A stretch of DNA of 43,187 bases from Halobacteriales archaeon QS_5_70_15 (lineage in GTDB: Archaea; Halobacteriota; Halobacteria; Halobacteriales; Haloarculaceae), in contig PXRQ01000074.1 in NCBI GenBank assembly GCA_003022005.1, positions 1 through 43,187 on the forward strand. Reading direction: 5' to 3'. Both the position numbers and the translations under genes were made by a program. Under the pieces are notes generated by a model. It was not told the DNA's origin. It saw only the letters and a list, made by a program, of their open reading frames with translations, and ran no database searches. Shown in pieces: positions 1-9,395 of the stretch. Position 1 is the first letter of the stretch; each line of letters opens with the position of its first letter.

Positions 1-712
1 GTACCTCAAATCCAACGAACGCTACGCGGACCTCAACGCACAGTCCAGTCAGCGAGTTATCCAAGAACTCGCTGAGGCGTTCAAATCGTGGTACGGCCAT
101 CGGCAGAACGGGAACTCGAAAGCGAACCCGCCAGGATACCGCAAACGCGGCGACCAGCACCCACGCTCGACAGTCACGTTCAAGGAGGACGGCTTCAAGC
201 ACGACCCCGAGAACGGTCGCGTTCGGCTCTCGAAGGGCCGTAACCTCAAGGATGGGTGGAGCGACTTCATCCTCTGTGAGTACGCCGCCGACCCCGACGT
301 GGGCATCGAGAACGTCCAACAGGTCCGCGCCGTGTACGACCGCGGCGAGTGGCAGTTGCACTTCGTCTGTCGCCACGAAATCGACCCGGAGCCGCCGGGC
401 GACGGAATGGCAGGCGTCGACTTCGGTATCTGCAACCTTGCCGCCGTGTCGTTCGGTGACGAGGGCGTCCTGTATCCCGGTAGCGCACTCAAGGAGGACG
501 AATACTGGTTCCAGAAAGAGCGGGCTAAGTGCGACGATCCGTCCTCCGCCGAGGCCGAGCGTCTCGACCGGAAGCGAACCGAACGACGGTCGCACTTCCT
601 CCACGCCGTCTCAACGGACATCGTCGACGGAAACCTACCACTACTGTACGACCTGCTCGCTGGCCGACTGATCCCCGGCGGTCGACGGGGACCGCGCGGC
701 ACGGGGCGATAG
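1..712 (+). pseudogene. tnpB: TnpB (IS200/IS605 family RNA-guided nuclease), truncated at both ends
   Basis: Frame 2 is open from the window edge to the TAG at 710-712 and reads as the middle of a haloarchaeal TnpB. It contains the PGYRKRG and STVTFKEDGFK segments of the N-terminal domain and the RuvC-I stretch AGVDFGICNLA, whose Asp is a catalytic residue. Homology seems to stop near base 630, after HAVSTDIV. RuvC-II, RuvC-III and the zinc finger are absent, about 150 residues short of the usual ~420, so it should be inactive. The start lies outside the window, so 5' truncation cannot be judged. Just after the break, frame 3 reads TYHYCTTC, which could be a displaced zinc-finger fragment left by an internal deletion; this is a guess. 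No TnpA partner is visible. Confidence 0.82.
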
Positions 713-725
713 CGCCGGCGCTATC
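708..725. repeat. Perfect 18-bp palindrome downstream of the tnpB remnant
   Basis: GATAGCGCCGGCGCTATC equals its own reverse complement. It overlaps the stop codon of the truncated tnpB frame and lies just before palindromic element A1. It could be a hairpin of the old IS end or part of a termination region; nothing further is visible. Confidence 0.6.
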
Positions 726-737
726 CGAGGCCGCTCA

Positions 738-817
738 TACGGTCGTCCGTAGTCTCTTACCGGCGATGACCGACCTTCGTCCGGGTGATCGACGGCAAAT
801 CGTTACGGGCGACCGTC
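738..817. repeat. Palindromic element family A, copy A1
   Basis: 80-bp imperfect inverted repeat beginning TACGGTCGTCCG and ending CGGGCGACCGTC. It is flanked by TCA at 735-737 and TCA at 818-820. The right TCA is, on the minus strand, the TGA stop of the halogenase-like gene. The terminal base pair has diverged (TAC versus GAC). Same architecture as copies at 9574, 21434, 21627 and 36160. Confidence 0.8.
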
Positions 818-2320
818 TCAGTCGAACACGCCGCTCCCGTACACCTCCTCGTATGAGAGGTGGCGCTCGGCGTCCGATCGGATCTGCTCGGTCTCCCGTT
901 CGACGGCCGCCTGCACCTCCGGGCTCACCTCGACGTCGATCCCCTCGTAGAACTCCGACTCCACGCCGAGGCTCCGGAGCAGGCGGTAGAAGATGTACTG
1001 GTTGAAGATCCGGGGGTTCGCTCCGTGCTTGTTGTCGAGTTCGTCGTGCGAGTTGAAGCCGTTCTCGCGGTACGGTCCGACGTACTTCGACAGGCGGTCC
1101 CGGTCGTTGACCCGCCGCACGTCCTCCCAGAACTCGCTCTCCCCGTCGGCGTACCGGTAGTGGACGCTGATGAAGTCGTAGACGTTCTCCCACTTGCTCC
1201 GGGCGTAGTCGTTGTAGAGCCGCCGGACCCCCCGGTGGTCGATGCCGTCGTGGTCAGCCACGAGCTCCGAGAGCTTCTCCGTGAGGATGGCGTTGAGCGT
1301 CAGCGCGGTCGACTGGAGCGGCTCGACGAACCCCAGCGCGTTCCCGACCGCCACGCAGTTGCCGACCCAGGCCTTCCCGTAGTGTCCCGAGTCGAAGCGG
1401 TACTGGACGACGTCCTCCTCGGCGATGTCCGCCTCGCGGGTCTCGGCGAACTCCGCGAGCGCCGCCTCCCGGGAGGCGTGCTCGGAGGAGTAGACGTAGC
1501 CCATGTCCCGCCAGTCCCACGTGTCTATCTGCCAGAACCAGCCGTACTCGCCCGAGTCGACGACCGTCGCGGGCACGACCTCCGAGAGGTCGAGGTCGGC
1601 CTTCGCGACGAGCGCGGCGTCGAGCGGGAGGTCGAACGACTCGAACGGGTTGTCGAGGTTCCGCATCAGCAGGCGCTCGAACCCCGTCGCGTCGAGGTAG
1701 AGGTCCGCGTCGTAGGCCCGCTCCTCGCCCGCGACCCGCTCGATCCGCCCGTCCTCGACCCCCACCTCGACCACCTCGTCGTCGACCAGATCGATCCCGC
1801 GCTCGCGACAGACCGTCCGGAGGAACTCGTTGAGTCGGCCCGTGCTGAACTGGTAGGCGACGTGGTCGTAGCTCCGGAAGAAGCCGTTCGGCCGGATCTC
1901 GACGAACGGGGAGGTCCCCCGTTCCGCGATTTCGACGCCCAGCGTCCGGTAGTTCCCCGTCTCGTAGCGGTGGTAGAGCTCCTCGAACCGGCGGCGGCCC
2001 GGCTCCGAGGGCGGGAGCGTCAGGTCGTCGAACGGGACGTGGAACGGGCCCCGACCGCACCAGTCCGTGAAGTAGACCGACGCCTTCCACACCGGCCTCA
2101 CCTCGGAGACGAACCGCGCCTTCTCGATGTCCAGGACGTTGTGGAACGTGTTCTGGATGTACGAGATGGTGCTCTTGCCGACCTCCGGTATCCCCTCGTC
2201 GAAGTCGTCGACGACGGTGACCGCGAGGTCGGGAACCACCGAGTCGAGCGTCAGCGCCGAGATCAGCCCGGCGTCGCCACCGCCGACGACCGTCACCGTC
2301 TCGATGCGTTGTCCGTTCAT
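818..2320 (-). CDS. Flavin-dependent tryptophan-halogenase-like protein
   Basis: 500 aa, the normal size of the tryptophan halogenase family (PF04820), FAD-dependent enzymes that chlorinate aromatic substrates with reduced flavin supplied in trans. Visible are the N-terminal FAD motif VVGGGDAGL (11-19), the active-site lysine at position 79 in VWKASVYF, the WFWQID segment at 261-266 where the family has WxWxIP, and the FAD/chloride-site segment GFVEPLQSTAL at 330-340. In PrnA/RebH the last segment is EPLEST, with a catalytic Glu where this protein has Gln336, and the WxWxIP proline is Asp266. It may therefore not be a classical halogenase. It is the last gene on the minus strand after the peptide importer and HAD-like gene, separated from them by 231 bp. 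The stop codon is the edge of element A1. The start precedes the Rossmann strand by the usual distance. Confidence 0.8.
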   Translation of the reverse strand: MNGQRIETVTVVGGGDAGLISALTLDSVVPDLAVTVVDDFDEGIPEVGKSTISYIQNTFHNVLDIEKARFVSEVRPVWKASVYFTDWCGRGPFHVPFDDLTLPPSEPGRRRFEELYHRYETGNYRTLGVEIAERGTSPFVEIRPNGFFRSYDHVAYQFSTGRLNEFLRTVCRERGIDLVDDEVVEVGVEDGRIERVAGEERAYDADLYLDATGFERLLMRNLDNPFESFDLPLDAALVAKADLDLSEVVPATVVDSGEYGWFWQIDTWDWRDMGYVYSSEHASREAALAEFAETREADIAEEDVVQYRFDSGHYGKAWVGNCVAVGNALGFVEPLQSTALTLNAILTEKLSELVADHDGIDHRGVRRLYNDYARSKWENVYDFISVHYRYADGESEFWEDVRRVNDRDRLSKYVGPYRENGFNSHDELDNKHGANPRIFNQYIFYRLLRSLGVESEFYEGIDVEVSPEVQAAVERETEQIRSDAERHLSYEEVYGSGVFD

Positions 2321-2551
2321 GGTGTGCGTGCTCCGTCGGGTCCGGCCCGGACGTCCCGTTCGCCCCCCTCGGGAGACCGCGTAGCCGCGGGAGCGGTCCC
2401 GCGGGTTCGGCCGGTTCGGAGGGTCCGGGGACTGCCTCGGCCCCGTCTGCTGGCGGGGACTACACCCCCGCCCGGTAATAGTCGTTCGCTCGAGGAACCC
2501 GCCGTCACGGTCGGGGCAGGGCTCCCCGTCGGATCCGGTGACGACTCGCCG

Positions 2552-3375
2552 TCACAGTCCCGCGACGACCTCCGAGAGCGACCCGGCGACCGCGTCGACC
2601 CGGCGGGCGAGGTCGGCGTCGGGCTCGGTCCCGGTGCAGAGCAACACGGCGCGGTCGGCCCGCTCGAAGGCGAGGCGGTCGTTGACGTAGTCCCCGACCA
2701 TCACGACCGGTCCCCCGTTGCGTTCCCGGAGCGCCGAGACCGTCTCCGCCTTCCCGTCCGGCGACTGGTACGGATGGACGTTCTCGACGGGGACGCCGAT
2801 CCGCGCGGCGACCGATTCGAGGACCCGCGCCGCGTCCCCCGAGACGAGGTGGACGTCGAACCCCCGCTCGCGGATGGCCTCGACGGCGGACGCGGCGTCG
2901 GCACGGGGGACCGAGGCGTACGCGAACCCGCGATGTATCGACCCGGGATCCAGTTCGACGACCAGCTGGATCCCGACGGGGGGGCCCTCGCCCCCGTACT
3001 CGTCGGCGACCCGTCCCCGGAGCCGGCGGGCGGCCTCGAACAGCGGCCGCGCGGGCGCGGGGTCGTCGGCGAGGGTCGCCCGGCGGACCTCGGCCTCCGT
3101 CGTCTCGACGTTCGAGAGCGCGAGGTGGATCGGCACGTCCGTCGCCGCGAGGACCGCCGCGCCGCGAGCGGCTCGTCGGTGTCGAGCACTACGAGGTCGT
3201 CCAGCGCGACGTTGACCAGCGCCACGGGCCGGTCGACCCGGACGGTCGGGACCGGCCCCTCGAACTCCTCGTCCTCGAGGAACCCGACCGTCTCGACGAG
3301 GACGTCGCTCACCGTCCCCGAGTTGTCGAGGGCGACGACCCCCCGACCGGTCCCCTCCGTCCGCCGGCCGCTCAC
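2552..3375 (-). pseudogene. HAD-like hydrolase, interrupted by a one-base frameshift
   Basis: Two minus-strand frames join into one HAD-superfamily protein of about 274 aa. The N-terminal part (from 3375) carries motif I ALDNSGTVSD at residues 15-24. The C-terminal part (to 2552) carries GFDVHLVSGD (motif II region) and VMVGDYVNDRLAF (motif III). The switch lies near 3160-3170 inside GCGGCGCGGCGG, where one missing base breaks DEPLA from AAVLAATD. Motif I has Ser where phosphatases have the second Asp (DxDGT), so phosphatase activity is uncertain. It follows the ABC ATPase gene on the same strand and may be co-transcribed. The indel sits in a GC-rich run and may be a sequencing error, in which case the gene is intact. 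Confidence 0.72.
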
Positions 3376-3506
3376 GACCGCTTCCCCCCCGCCGGGCGGT
3401 CGAGCCCCCGCTCCGCCGACCGGCCGGAACGCCCCTCCGTCGACGGGTTCGCACTCTCGCTCGTCGGTCTGTCGGATCGGCCGCTCATGGCGTGCTCACG
3501 GGTCGA

Positions 3507-4577
3507 TCACGACTCCGGTCGGAAGTGACAGGCGAGACACCGCCCCCCCTTCTCCTCGCTCTCTGGGTCCTCGCGCTCGCAGCGGGCGCGTTCGTCCCCG
3601 GACAGGCTCTCGTACAGGTGACACCGCGGGTGGAAGTTACAGCCGCTCGGTGGGTGCGCCGGGTCCGGCGGCGACCCCTCGAGGCGTATCCGCCGGTCCG
3701 TCGACGGGTCGGCAGTCACCCGAGGGATGCTCGACAGCAGCGACTCCGTGTAGGGGTGCTTGGGGTCGTCGAACACCTCGTCGACGCCGCCGAGTTCGAC
3801 GATCCGTCCGAGGTACATCACGGCCACGCGGTCGGCGATCTGTCTGACTACGCTCATGTCGTGGGTGATGACGAGGTAGGTGAGCCCGAACTCCGCCTGG
3901 AGCCCCTCGAGCAGTTCGAGTATCTGTGCCTGGATGGAGACGTCCAGTGCCGAGACGGGCTCGTCGGCGACGACCAGCGAGGGGTTGAGCGCGAGCGCCC
4001 GCGCGACGCCCACCCGCTGTCGCTGCCCGCCCGAGAGCTCGTGCGGGAACGCGCGGTAGTACTGGGCCGAGTCGAGCCCCACGGTGTCGAGCAGGTCCCG
4101 GACGTACGCCTCGCGGTCCTCCGCGCGTTCGTCGTGGATGACCAGCGGCTCGGCAACGATGCGCCCGACGGTCATCCGCTCGTTCAGCGTCGAGAACGGG
4201 TCCTGGAACACCATCTGGACCTCCCGGCGGACGGTCCGGTCGGAGCGCTCCGTGAGGGGCTCGCCGCGGAACCGCACCTCCCCGCCGGTCGCCCCGGTCA
4301 GCCCGATGAGCGTCTCCGCCATCGTCGACTTCCCGCAGCCCGACTCCCCGACCACCGCGAGCGTCTCGCCCGGGTAGAGCTCGAAGCTCACCCCGTCGAC
4401 GGCCTTCACGTCCCCCGTCCGCCGGCCGAGCACCCCCGAGGTCACCGGGTAGTACTTCCTGAGATCCCGGACCGAGAGGAGCGGTTCGATACCGTCCCGA
4501 CCCGGCTCTCCCGCCGGCCCCCGCCGCGTGCCGTCGACCAGGGATCCGTCGGCCCGGGAACCGTCCTCGCGGCTCAT
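3507..4577 (-). CDS. Peptide ABC transporter ATP-binding protein (DppF/OppF type)
   Basis: 356-aa cytoplasmic ATPase of a dipeptide/oligopeptide importer. It has Walker A GESGCGKST (77-85), Q-loop VFQDP (123-127), signature LSGGQ (181-185), Walker B LVVADEP (201-207), the D-loop SALD and the switch His239 in ITHD. The C-terminal oligopeptide-transporter extension carries four cysteines (CNFHPRC, then RC and CLAC), typical of the DppF subgroup. The first 30 residues are a low-conservation extension. The gene overlaps its upstream partner by ATGA (4574-4577), so translation is probably coupled. It pairs with the second ATPase to energise the permease. The exact substrate (peptide, nickel or other) cannot be told from sequence. 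Confidence 0.93.
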   Translation of the reverse strand: MSREDGSRADGSLVDGTRRGPAGEPGRDGIEPLLSVRDLRKYYPVTSGVLGRRTGDVKAVDGVSFELYPGETLAVVGESGCGKSTMAETLIGLTGATGGEVRFRGEPLTERSDRTVRREVQMVFQDPFSTLNERMTVGRIVAEPLVIHDERAEDREAYVRDLLDTVGLDSAQYYRAFPHELSGGQRQRVGVARALALNPSLVVADEPVSALDVSIQAQILELLEGLQAEFGLTYLVITHDMSVVRQIADRVAVMYLGRIVELGGVDEVFDDPKHPYTESLLSSIPRVTADPSTDRRIRLEGSPPDPAHPPSGCNFHPRCHLYESLSGDERARCEREDPESEEKGGRCLACHFRPES

Positions 4578-5623
4578 CGCGTCACCTCGTACCCCTGCAC
4601 GACCCCGTCGGCGTCGTAGTCGGCCTCGCCGGCGTAGCCGTCGGTGTAGGCGTGACAGGTCGCGACGTGGCCGTCGCCGAAGTCGACCGACGGCGGCCGC
4701 TCGGCGTCACAGAGCCCCGCGTCGGCGACCGGACACCGCGGGTGGAACCGACAGCCCGGGGGCGGCGCCCCGAGGTTCGGCGGCGACCCCGGAATGGAGG
4801 AGAGCTCCTTCCGCCGGTCGACGTCGGGGATGCTCTCGAGGAACGACCGCGTGTAGGGGTGCCGCGGCTCCTCGAGGATCTGTCGCCGGGTGCCGCGCTC
4901 GATGATCCGCCCGGCGTACATCACCATGATCCGCTCGCAGACCTGCGAGACGACCCCGAGGTCGTGGCTGATGAGGATCAGCGCCATGTCCCGCTCGCGG
5001 ATGAGCCGGCGGAACAGGTCGATGATCCCCGCCTGGATCGAGGCGTCCAGCCCCGTCGTGGGCTCGTCGGCGATCAGGAGTTCGGGCTCGCCGGCGATCG
5101 ACATCGCGATCATCGCTCGCTGGGCCATCCCGCCCGAGTACTCGTGGGGGTAGGCGTCGAGATTGGATTCGGGATCGGGGAGCCCCACCTCGGCCAGCAG
5201 CTCCCGTGCCTCCTCGCGGGCGGCCCGCTTCGAGAGGTCCCTGTGGGCCCGGACCGCCTCGATCACCTGCTCGCCGACCGTGTAGGTCGGGTCCAGCGCC
5301 GCCTTCGCGTTCTGGAACACCATGCCGATCCCCGCGCCGCGGACCGACCGGAGTTTCCGCTTCCCGGCGCCGACGAGGTCCTCGCCCTTCCACCGGACCG
5401 AGCCCTCGTCGATGCGGCCCGGCTCCTCGATCAGCCCGACGAGCGACCGCACGGAGACGGACTTGCCCGACCCGGACTCGCCGACGATGCCGAGCGTCTC
5501 CCCGGCCCGGACGTCGTAGGAAACCCCGTCGACCGCCGAGATCACCCGGTCGGTGTAGAACCGGGTCGTCAGGTTCTCGACCGACAGCAGCGGCTCGCCG
5601 GCCGCTCCCGCCCCGTCCGTCAC
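4574..5623 (-). CDS. Peptide ABC transporter ATP-binding protein (DppD/OppD type)
   Basis: 349-aa ATPase, partner of the next gene. It has Walker A GESGSGKS (48-55), signature YSGGM (162-166), Walker B ELLIADEP, D-loop TGLD and H-loop ISHD. The C-terminal cysteine cluster (CRFHPRCP, then C in GLCDAE and CHAY) is the DppD-type tail. The stop codon overlaps the start of the following ATPase gene. It starts 58 bp after the stop of the permease gene, with no better upstream in-frame start, so it belongs to the same operon. Confidence 0.93.
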   Translation of the reverse strand: MTDGAGAAGEPLLSVENLTTRFYTDRVISAVDGVSYDVRAGETLGIVGESGSGKSVSVRSLVGLIEEPGRIDEGSVRWKGEDLVGAGKRKLRSVRGAGIGMVFQNAKAALDPTYTVGEQVIEAVRAHRDLSKRAAREEARELLAEVGLPDPESNLDAYPHEYSGGMAQRAMIAMSIAGEPELLIADEPTTGLDASIQAGIIDLFRRLIRERDMALILISHDLGVVSQVCERIMVMYAGRIIERGTRRQILEEPRHPYTRSFLESIPDVDRRKELSSIPGSPPNLGAPPPGCRFHPRCPVADAGLCDAERPPSVDFGDGHVATCHAYTDGYAGEADYDADGVVQGYEVTR

Positions 5624-5681
5624 CGCGCCGTTCCGTCCGCCCCCGTCCGTCGGCGGGCGGTCGGTTCTCGTTCGTTCATCG

Positions 5682-6668
5682 TCACCTGTCGGGGTCGGTC
5701 CGCGGATCGAGTACGCTCCTGAGTCCGTCCCCGAGGAGGTTGAACCCCAGGACCGAGAGGACGATCGCCAGCCCGGGGAAGACGCTGTACCACCACTCGC
5801 CGCTGCCCACGAACCCCTTGCCGACCCGGAGCATCCCGCCCCAGGAGGGTCGCGGCGGCGGCACCCCGACGCCCAGGAACGACAGCGACGACTCGAGGAT
5901 GATGGCGAGCGCCGCCGTTATCGTCGCCTGGACGAGGATCGCCGAGAGGCAGAACGGGAAGACGTGCAGCGCGAGTATCCGGGCGTCGGAGGCCCCCAGC
6001 GAGCGGGCCACCTTCACGTGGTTCTCCTTCGCGACCGAGAGGGCGCTCCCGCGGGTGATGCGCGCGAACTGCGGGATGAACACGATCCCGAGCGCGAGGA
6101 CGATGTTCGTCAGCGACTGGCCGAACACCGCCACGAGCGTCAGCCCCAGCAGGATCGTCGGGAACGCGAAGATCGAGTCCATCACCCGCATGAGCGCGTC
6201 GTCGAGCAGGCCACCGTAGTAGCCCGCGAGAAGGCCGATCGGGACCCCGACCGCCATCGCGACCAGCGGGGTCAGCACGGCCACCTGGAACGCGATGCGG
6301 GCGCCGAACACCACCCGCGAGAGGACGTCCCGCCCGTACCGGTCGGTCCCCATCGGGTTCTCGAGGCTCGGCCCCTCCAGCCGGTTCGGGACGTCCGTCC
6401 GATCGTAGGGCTGTGTGGCGACCTGTCCCGGGAACAGCGCGATCACGAGGAAGGCCGCGAGTATCAGCAGGCCGACCGTGGCGAGCCGGTTGCGGCGGAA
6501 CCGGCGGACGAACCGGCGCGTCCGGCGCACGGCCGGTCGCTGCGAGCGGTCGGCGGCCGGGTCGCCGGCCGGTCCCGTGCCGGCCTCCGGTCCCGACCCG
6601 GTCGCCGTCCCGCCGTCGGTTTCGGGTCCGGGCCCGGCGTCGATCCCGGTGTCCTCGTCCCCCCGCAT
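5682..6668 (-). CDS. Peptide ABC transporter permease (DppC/OppC type)
   Basis: 328-aa inner-membrane permease. After a Gly/Pro/Asp-rich hydrophilic leader of about 50 residues comes RRFRRNRLATVGLLILAAFLV, the N-terminal segment typical of DppC. A helical core follows, then the EAA loop of the BPD_transp_1 domain (RSLGASDARILALHVFP) that docks on the ATPases. The open frame extends further upstream to 7229, but that part is a shadow of the preceding permease gene. The ATG at 6668 is preferred because it overlaps the upstream stop codon as ATGA. Confidence 0.92.
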   Translation of the reverse strand: MRGDEDTGIDAGPGPETDGGTATGSGPEAGTGPAGDPAADRSQRPAVRRTRRFVRRFRRNRLATVGLLILAAFLVIALFPGQVATQPYDRTDVPNRLEGPSLENPMGTDRYGRDVLSRVVFGARIAFQVAVLTPLVAMAVGVPIGLLAGYYGGLLDDALMRVMDSIFAFPTILLGLTLVAVFGQSLTNIVLALGIVFIPQFARITRGSALSVAKENHVKVARSLGASDARILALHVFPFCLSAILVQATITAALAIILESSLSFLGVGVPPPRPSWGGMLRVGKGFVGSGEWWYSVFPGLAIVLSVLGFNLLGDGLRSVLDPRTDPDR

Positions 6669-7621
6669 CACTGCCCCCTCAGCCTCGGGTTGAGGTAGAA
6701 GTACGTCAGGTCGACGACGAGGTTCACGACGACGAAGAACGTCGTGTAGACGATCACGATCCCCTGGAGGGTGATGTAGTCCCGGCTCGTGATGGCGTTG
6801 ACGAGCAGCCGGCCCATCCCGGGGATGGAGAACACCACCTCGATGATGATGCTCCCCCCGAGCAGGTAGCCGAACTGCATCCCGATCACCGTGACGACGG
6901 GGATGAACGCGTTCTTCATCGCGTGGACGAGCGTCCGCGTCTCGCTCACGCCCTTCATCCGGACCGCGTCGAGGTAGTCCTGCTGGAGTTCCTCTAACAG
7001 CTCGGACCGGAGCATCCGGGTGACGATGGCCGCCATCGCCGTCCCGAGCGTGATCCCCGGGAGCACGAGGTACCGCAACCCCTCGACGGGGTCCTCCAGC
7101 GGGGAGACGTAGCCCGCGACGGGGAAGACGTCGTAGGTCACCCCGAAGGCCAGGAGGAGGACGATACCGAGCCAGAAGTTCGGTATCGAGACGCCGAGCA
7201 GCCCGAACGTCAGCCCGAGGCCGTCCCACTTGGTCCCGCGCTTGACCGCGCTGAACGTGCCGGCCGGGATGGCGACCGACAGCGAGACGACGAACCCCGC
7301 CAGCGTGACGAACAGCGTCGTCGGGAGCCGCGCGGCGATGGCCGCGCTCACCTCCTGGTCGTTCACGTACGAGCGGCCGAAGTCGCCCCGGAGGACGTCG
7401 GTGACGTAGTCGACGTACTGGACGTAAACGGGCTGGTTCAGCCCCAGTTCGGCCCGGACGGCCGCCAACTGCTCGGGGCTGGCGTCGGCCCCGAGCATCA
7501 CGACCGCCGGCCCGCCCGGGACCAGCCGGACGAGCCCGAACACGATGAACGTCACCAGCGCCAGGACGGGAACCGCCCAGAGCAGCCGCCTGAGCGCGTA
7601 CTCCCGGAGCGACGTCGTCAT
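6668..7621 (-). CDS. Peptide ABC transporter permease (DppB/OppB type)
   Basis: 317-aa permease with the DppB-type start (LREYALRRLLWAVPVLALV) and the conserved region VRLVPGGPA. It has the extracytoplasmic segment with NQPVYVQY, about six membrane spans and the EAA loop containing YLDAVRMKGVSE. It forms the channel heterodimer with the following permease. The gene lies 61 bp after the binding-protein gene and shares an ATGA overlap with the next gene. Confidence 0.93.
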   Translation of the reverse strand: MTTSLREYALRRLLWAVPVLALVTFIVFGLVRLVPGGPAVVMLGADASPEQLAAVRAELGLNQPVYVQYVDYVTDVLRGDFGRSYVNDQEVSAAIAARLPTTLFVTLAGFVVSLSVAIPAGTFSAVKRGTKWDGLGLTFGLLGVSIPNFWLGIVLLLAFGVTYDVFPVAGYVSPLEDPVEGLRYLVLPGITLGTAMAAIVTRMLRSELLEELQQDYLDAVRMKGVSETRTLVHAMKNAFIPVVTVIGMQFGYLLGGSIIIEVVFSIPGMGRLLVNAITSRDYITLQGIVIVYTTFFVVVNLVVDLTYFYLNPRLRGQ

Positions 7622-7682
7622 CGTGACCGGCGTCGTCGCTCGCGCCGGCCGGCGGCCCGCCGTGCGGCCGCGGCGCGGGGCG

Positions 7683-9365
7683 TCACTCGTCCTTCCACAT
7701 CGTCCAGTACCTGGTGTACGGCAGCAGCCAGGACTGGTAGCCCTTCACCGACTTCCGCTGGCCGACCAGGTCGTCCGTCCGGGCGATCGAGATCCACGGG
7801 ACGTTCTCGTTGACGAGCTTCTGGAACTCGGTGTAGATCTCCACCCGCGCGTCCTGGTCGGTCTCCGTGCGGCCCTCAGCGACCAGCTCGTACATCCGTT
7901 CCGCGTCGGGCTGCTCCTCGCCGTACTTGTTCCACTGGTTCGAGTCCGGGTGGACGAACCCGTAGTAGTGGCGGTCGGGGTCGATCTTGAACGGGACGGA
8001 GAACGCCATCGCGCCGAAGTTCCCGTTGACGAAGTCCGAGAGCTGTGTCCCCCACTCCAGCACCTCCGTCTCGGCGTCGATGCCCGCCTCGCGGAGCTGT
8101 GCGATGACCAGGTCCGCGGTCGACTCCATGATCTGGTACCGGGTGTTGGTCTTGAACGTGAGCGTCCGTCCCTCGAGGGGGTTGCCGGCCTCGTCGAGGA
8201 TCCGCTGGGCCTCCTCGATGTCCCGGGTACGCCTCGAGTCGCCGAGGTCGAAGTGCCAGATGCTCTCCTCGGGGTAGGGCTGCCAGGCGGATGTGCCGAA
8301 CCCGAACACCCCGGCCTCGACGATGGCGCCCCGATCGACGACGTGCGCCACCGCCCGCCGCACCGCGGGGTCGTCCCACGGCTCGACGCTGCAGTTGATG
8401 TGTATCTGTCCCCATCCCGTCGCCTCCTGTCGCAACAGGGAGGTGTTCGCGTCCCCGCGGACGGACTCGGCGGCCTGCCCCGGGACCGCCCGCGCGAGGT
8501 CGATGTCCCCCGACCGGAGCGCCGCGACCCGCGAGTCCGCGTCCGGAACCGGTCGCACCCGCACCGCGTCCAGGTACGGGAGGTCCTCGCGGTAGTCCTC
8601 GAATGCGGTCATCCGGAGGAAGTTCCCCGACTGGTACTCGTCGAACTGGAACGGCCCCGTGCCGACCGGCTCCTGGAAGTCCCCGAGTTCCCCGCCCTGG
8701 TCCTCGACGGCCTCCTCCGGAACGACGACCCACGGCACCCGCCCGAGGAAGTTCAGGAACGGCGCGAACGACTCCGAGAGGGTGAACCGCACCGTGTAGT
8801 CGTCGACGGCCTCGACCGACTCCATCGCGGCGAGATCGCCGCCCATCGCCTCCTCCTGGTTCATCCGCTCGAAGGAGTAGACGACGTCCTCGGCGACCAT
8901 CTCCCGGTCGACCGGCGGGTGGAAGGTCACGCCCTCCTTCAGCGCGAACGTGTACTCGAGGCCGTCGTCGCTGATCTCCCAGCCCTCCGCGAGCCGCCCG
9001 ACCGGCTGGCCGTCCTCGAACGTGACCAGCCCCTCGGCGACGTTGTAGACCACCACCCAGGAGACGACGCTCGAGGTCTTGTGCGGGTCGAGACCGGTCA
9101 GTTCCGCCTCGAACCCGACCGTGAGTTCGCCACCGGATCGCGGCGAGGGCGTCCCCGTCTCCTCGGCCTGCGTCGGCGAGGCGGTGGTGTCCGACCCGCC
9201 GCCGTCACCCCCATCGCCACCGCCGTCGCCGCCGTCGCCTCCACCGTCGCCGCCATCGCCTCCACCGCCCGTACATCCGGCGAGCACGCCCGCCGAGCCG
9301 ACGCCCGCGTAGCGGAGTATCGAGCGTCGGTCTATCCGCCGTCCGGTGAAATCCTCGTCTGCCAT
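7683..9365 (-). CDS. Peptide-binding lipoprotein of the ABC importer (family 5 solute-binding protein)
   Basis: 560 aa. The N-terminus has a twin-arginine motif (RRSILRYAG, residues 13-21) and a lipobox LAGC with Cys31, as in haloarchaeal Tat-exported lipoproteins anchored on the outside of the membrane. A tethering linker of repeated Gly/Asp units covers roughly residues 32-60. The rest matches SBP family 5 (DppA/OppA): GGELTVGFEAELTGLDPHKTSS, the EGLVTF segment, YTFALKEGVTFHPP and TGWGQIHIN. It is the first gene of the importer operon, with a TATA-like box 23-30 bp before the ATG. Confidence 0.94.
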   Translation of the reverse strand: MADEDFTGRRIDRRSILRYAGVGSAGVLAGCTGGGGDGGDGGGDGGDGGGDGGDGGGSDTTASPTQAEETGTPSPRSGGELTVGFEAELTGLDPHKTSSVVSWVVVYNVAEGLVTFEDGQPVGRLAEGWEISDDGLEYTFALKEGVTFHPPVDREMVAEDVVYSFERMNQEEAMGGDLAAMESVEAVDDYTVRFTLSESFAPFLNFLGRVPWVVVPEEAVEDQGGELGDFQEPVGTGPFQFDEYQSGNFLRMTAFEDYREDLPYLDAVRVRPVPDADSRVAALRSGDIDLARAVPGQAAESVRGDANTSLLRQEATGWGQIHINCSVEPWDDPAVRRAVAHVVDRGAIVEAGVFGFGTSAWQPYPEESIWHFDLGDSRRTRDIEEAQRILDEAGNPLEGRTLTFKTNTRYQIMESTADLVIAQLREAGIDAETEVLEWGTQLSDFVNGNFGAMAFSVPFKIDPDRHYYGFVHPDSNQWNKYGEEQPDAERMYELVAEGRTETDQDARVEIYTEFQKLVNENVPWISIARTDDLVGQRKSVKGYQSWLLPYTRYWTMWKDE

Positions 9366-9387
9366 GGGTCCCCGTCGGGAGAGAGGC

Positions 9388-9395
9388 CATTAAAG
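9388..9395 (-). promoter_or_regulatory. TATA-like box of the peptide importer operon
   Basis: Minus strand CTTTAATG lies 23-30 bp before the ATG at 9365, the spacing of a leaderless haloarchaeal transcript. It should drive the operon running down to at least 3507. Confidence 0.55.

Noticed and set aside
860..3847. 995-codon plus-strand open frame
   Set aside because: Antisense shadow of the halogenase-like and HAD genes; Arg/Val/Pro-rich composition without motifs, a common artefact in very GC-rich DNA.
9190..9275. Regular short repeats suggestive of a CRISPR or VNTR locus
   Set aside because: They encode the Gly/Asp linker after the lipobox of the solute-binding protein; no spacers.
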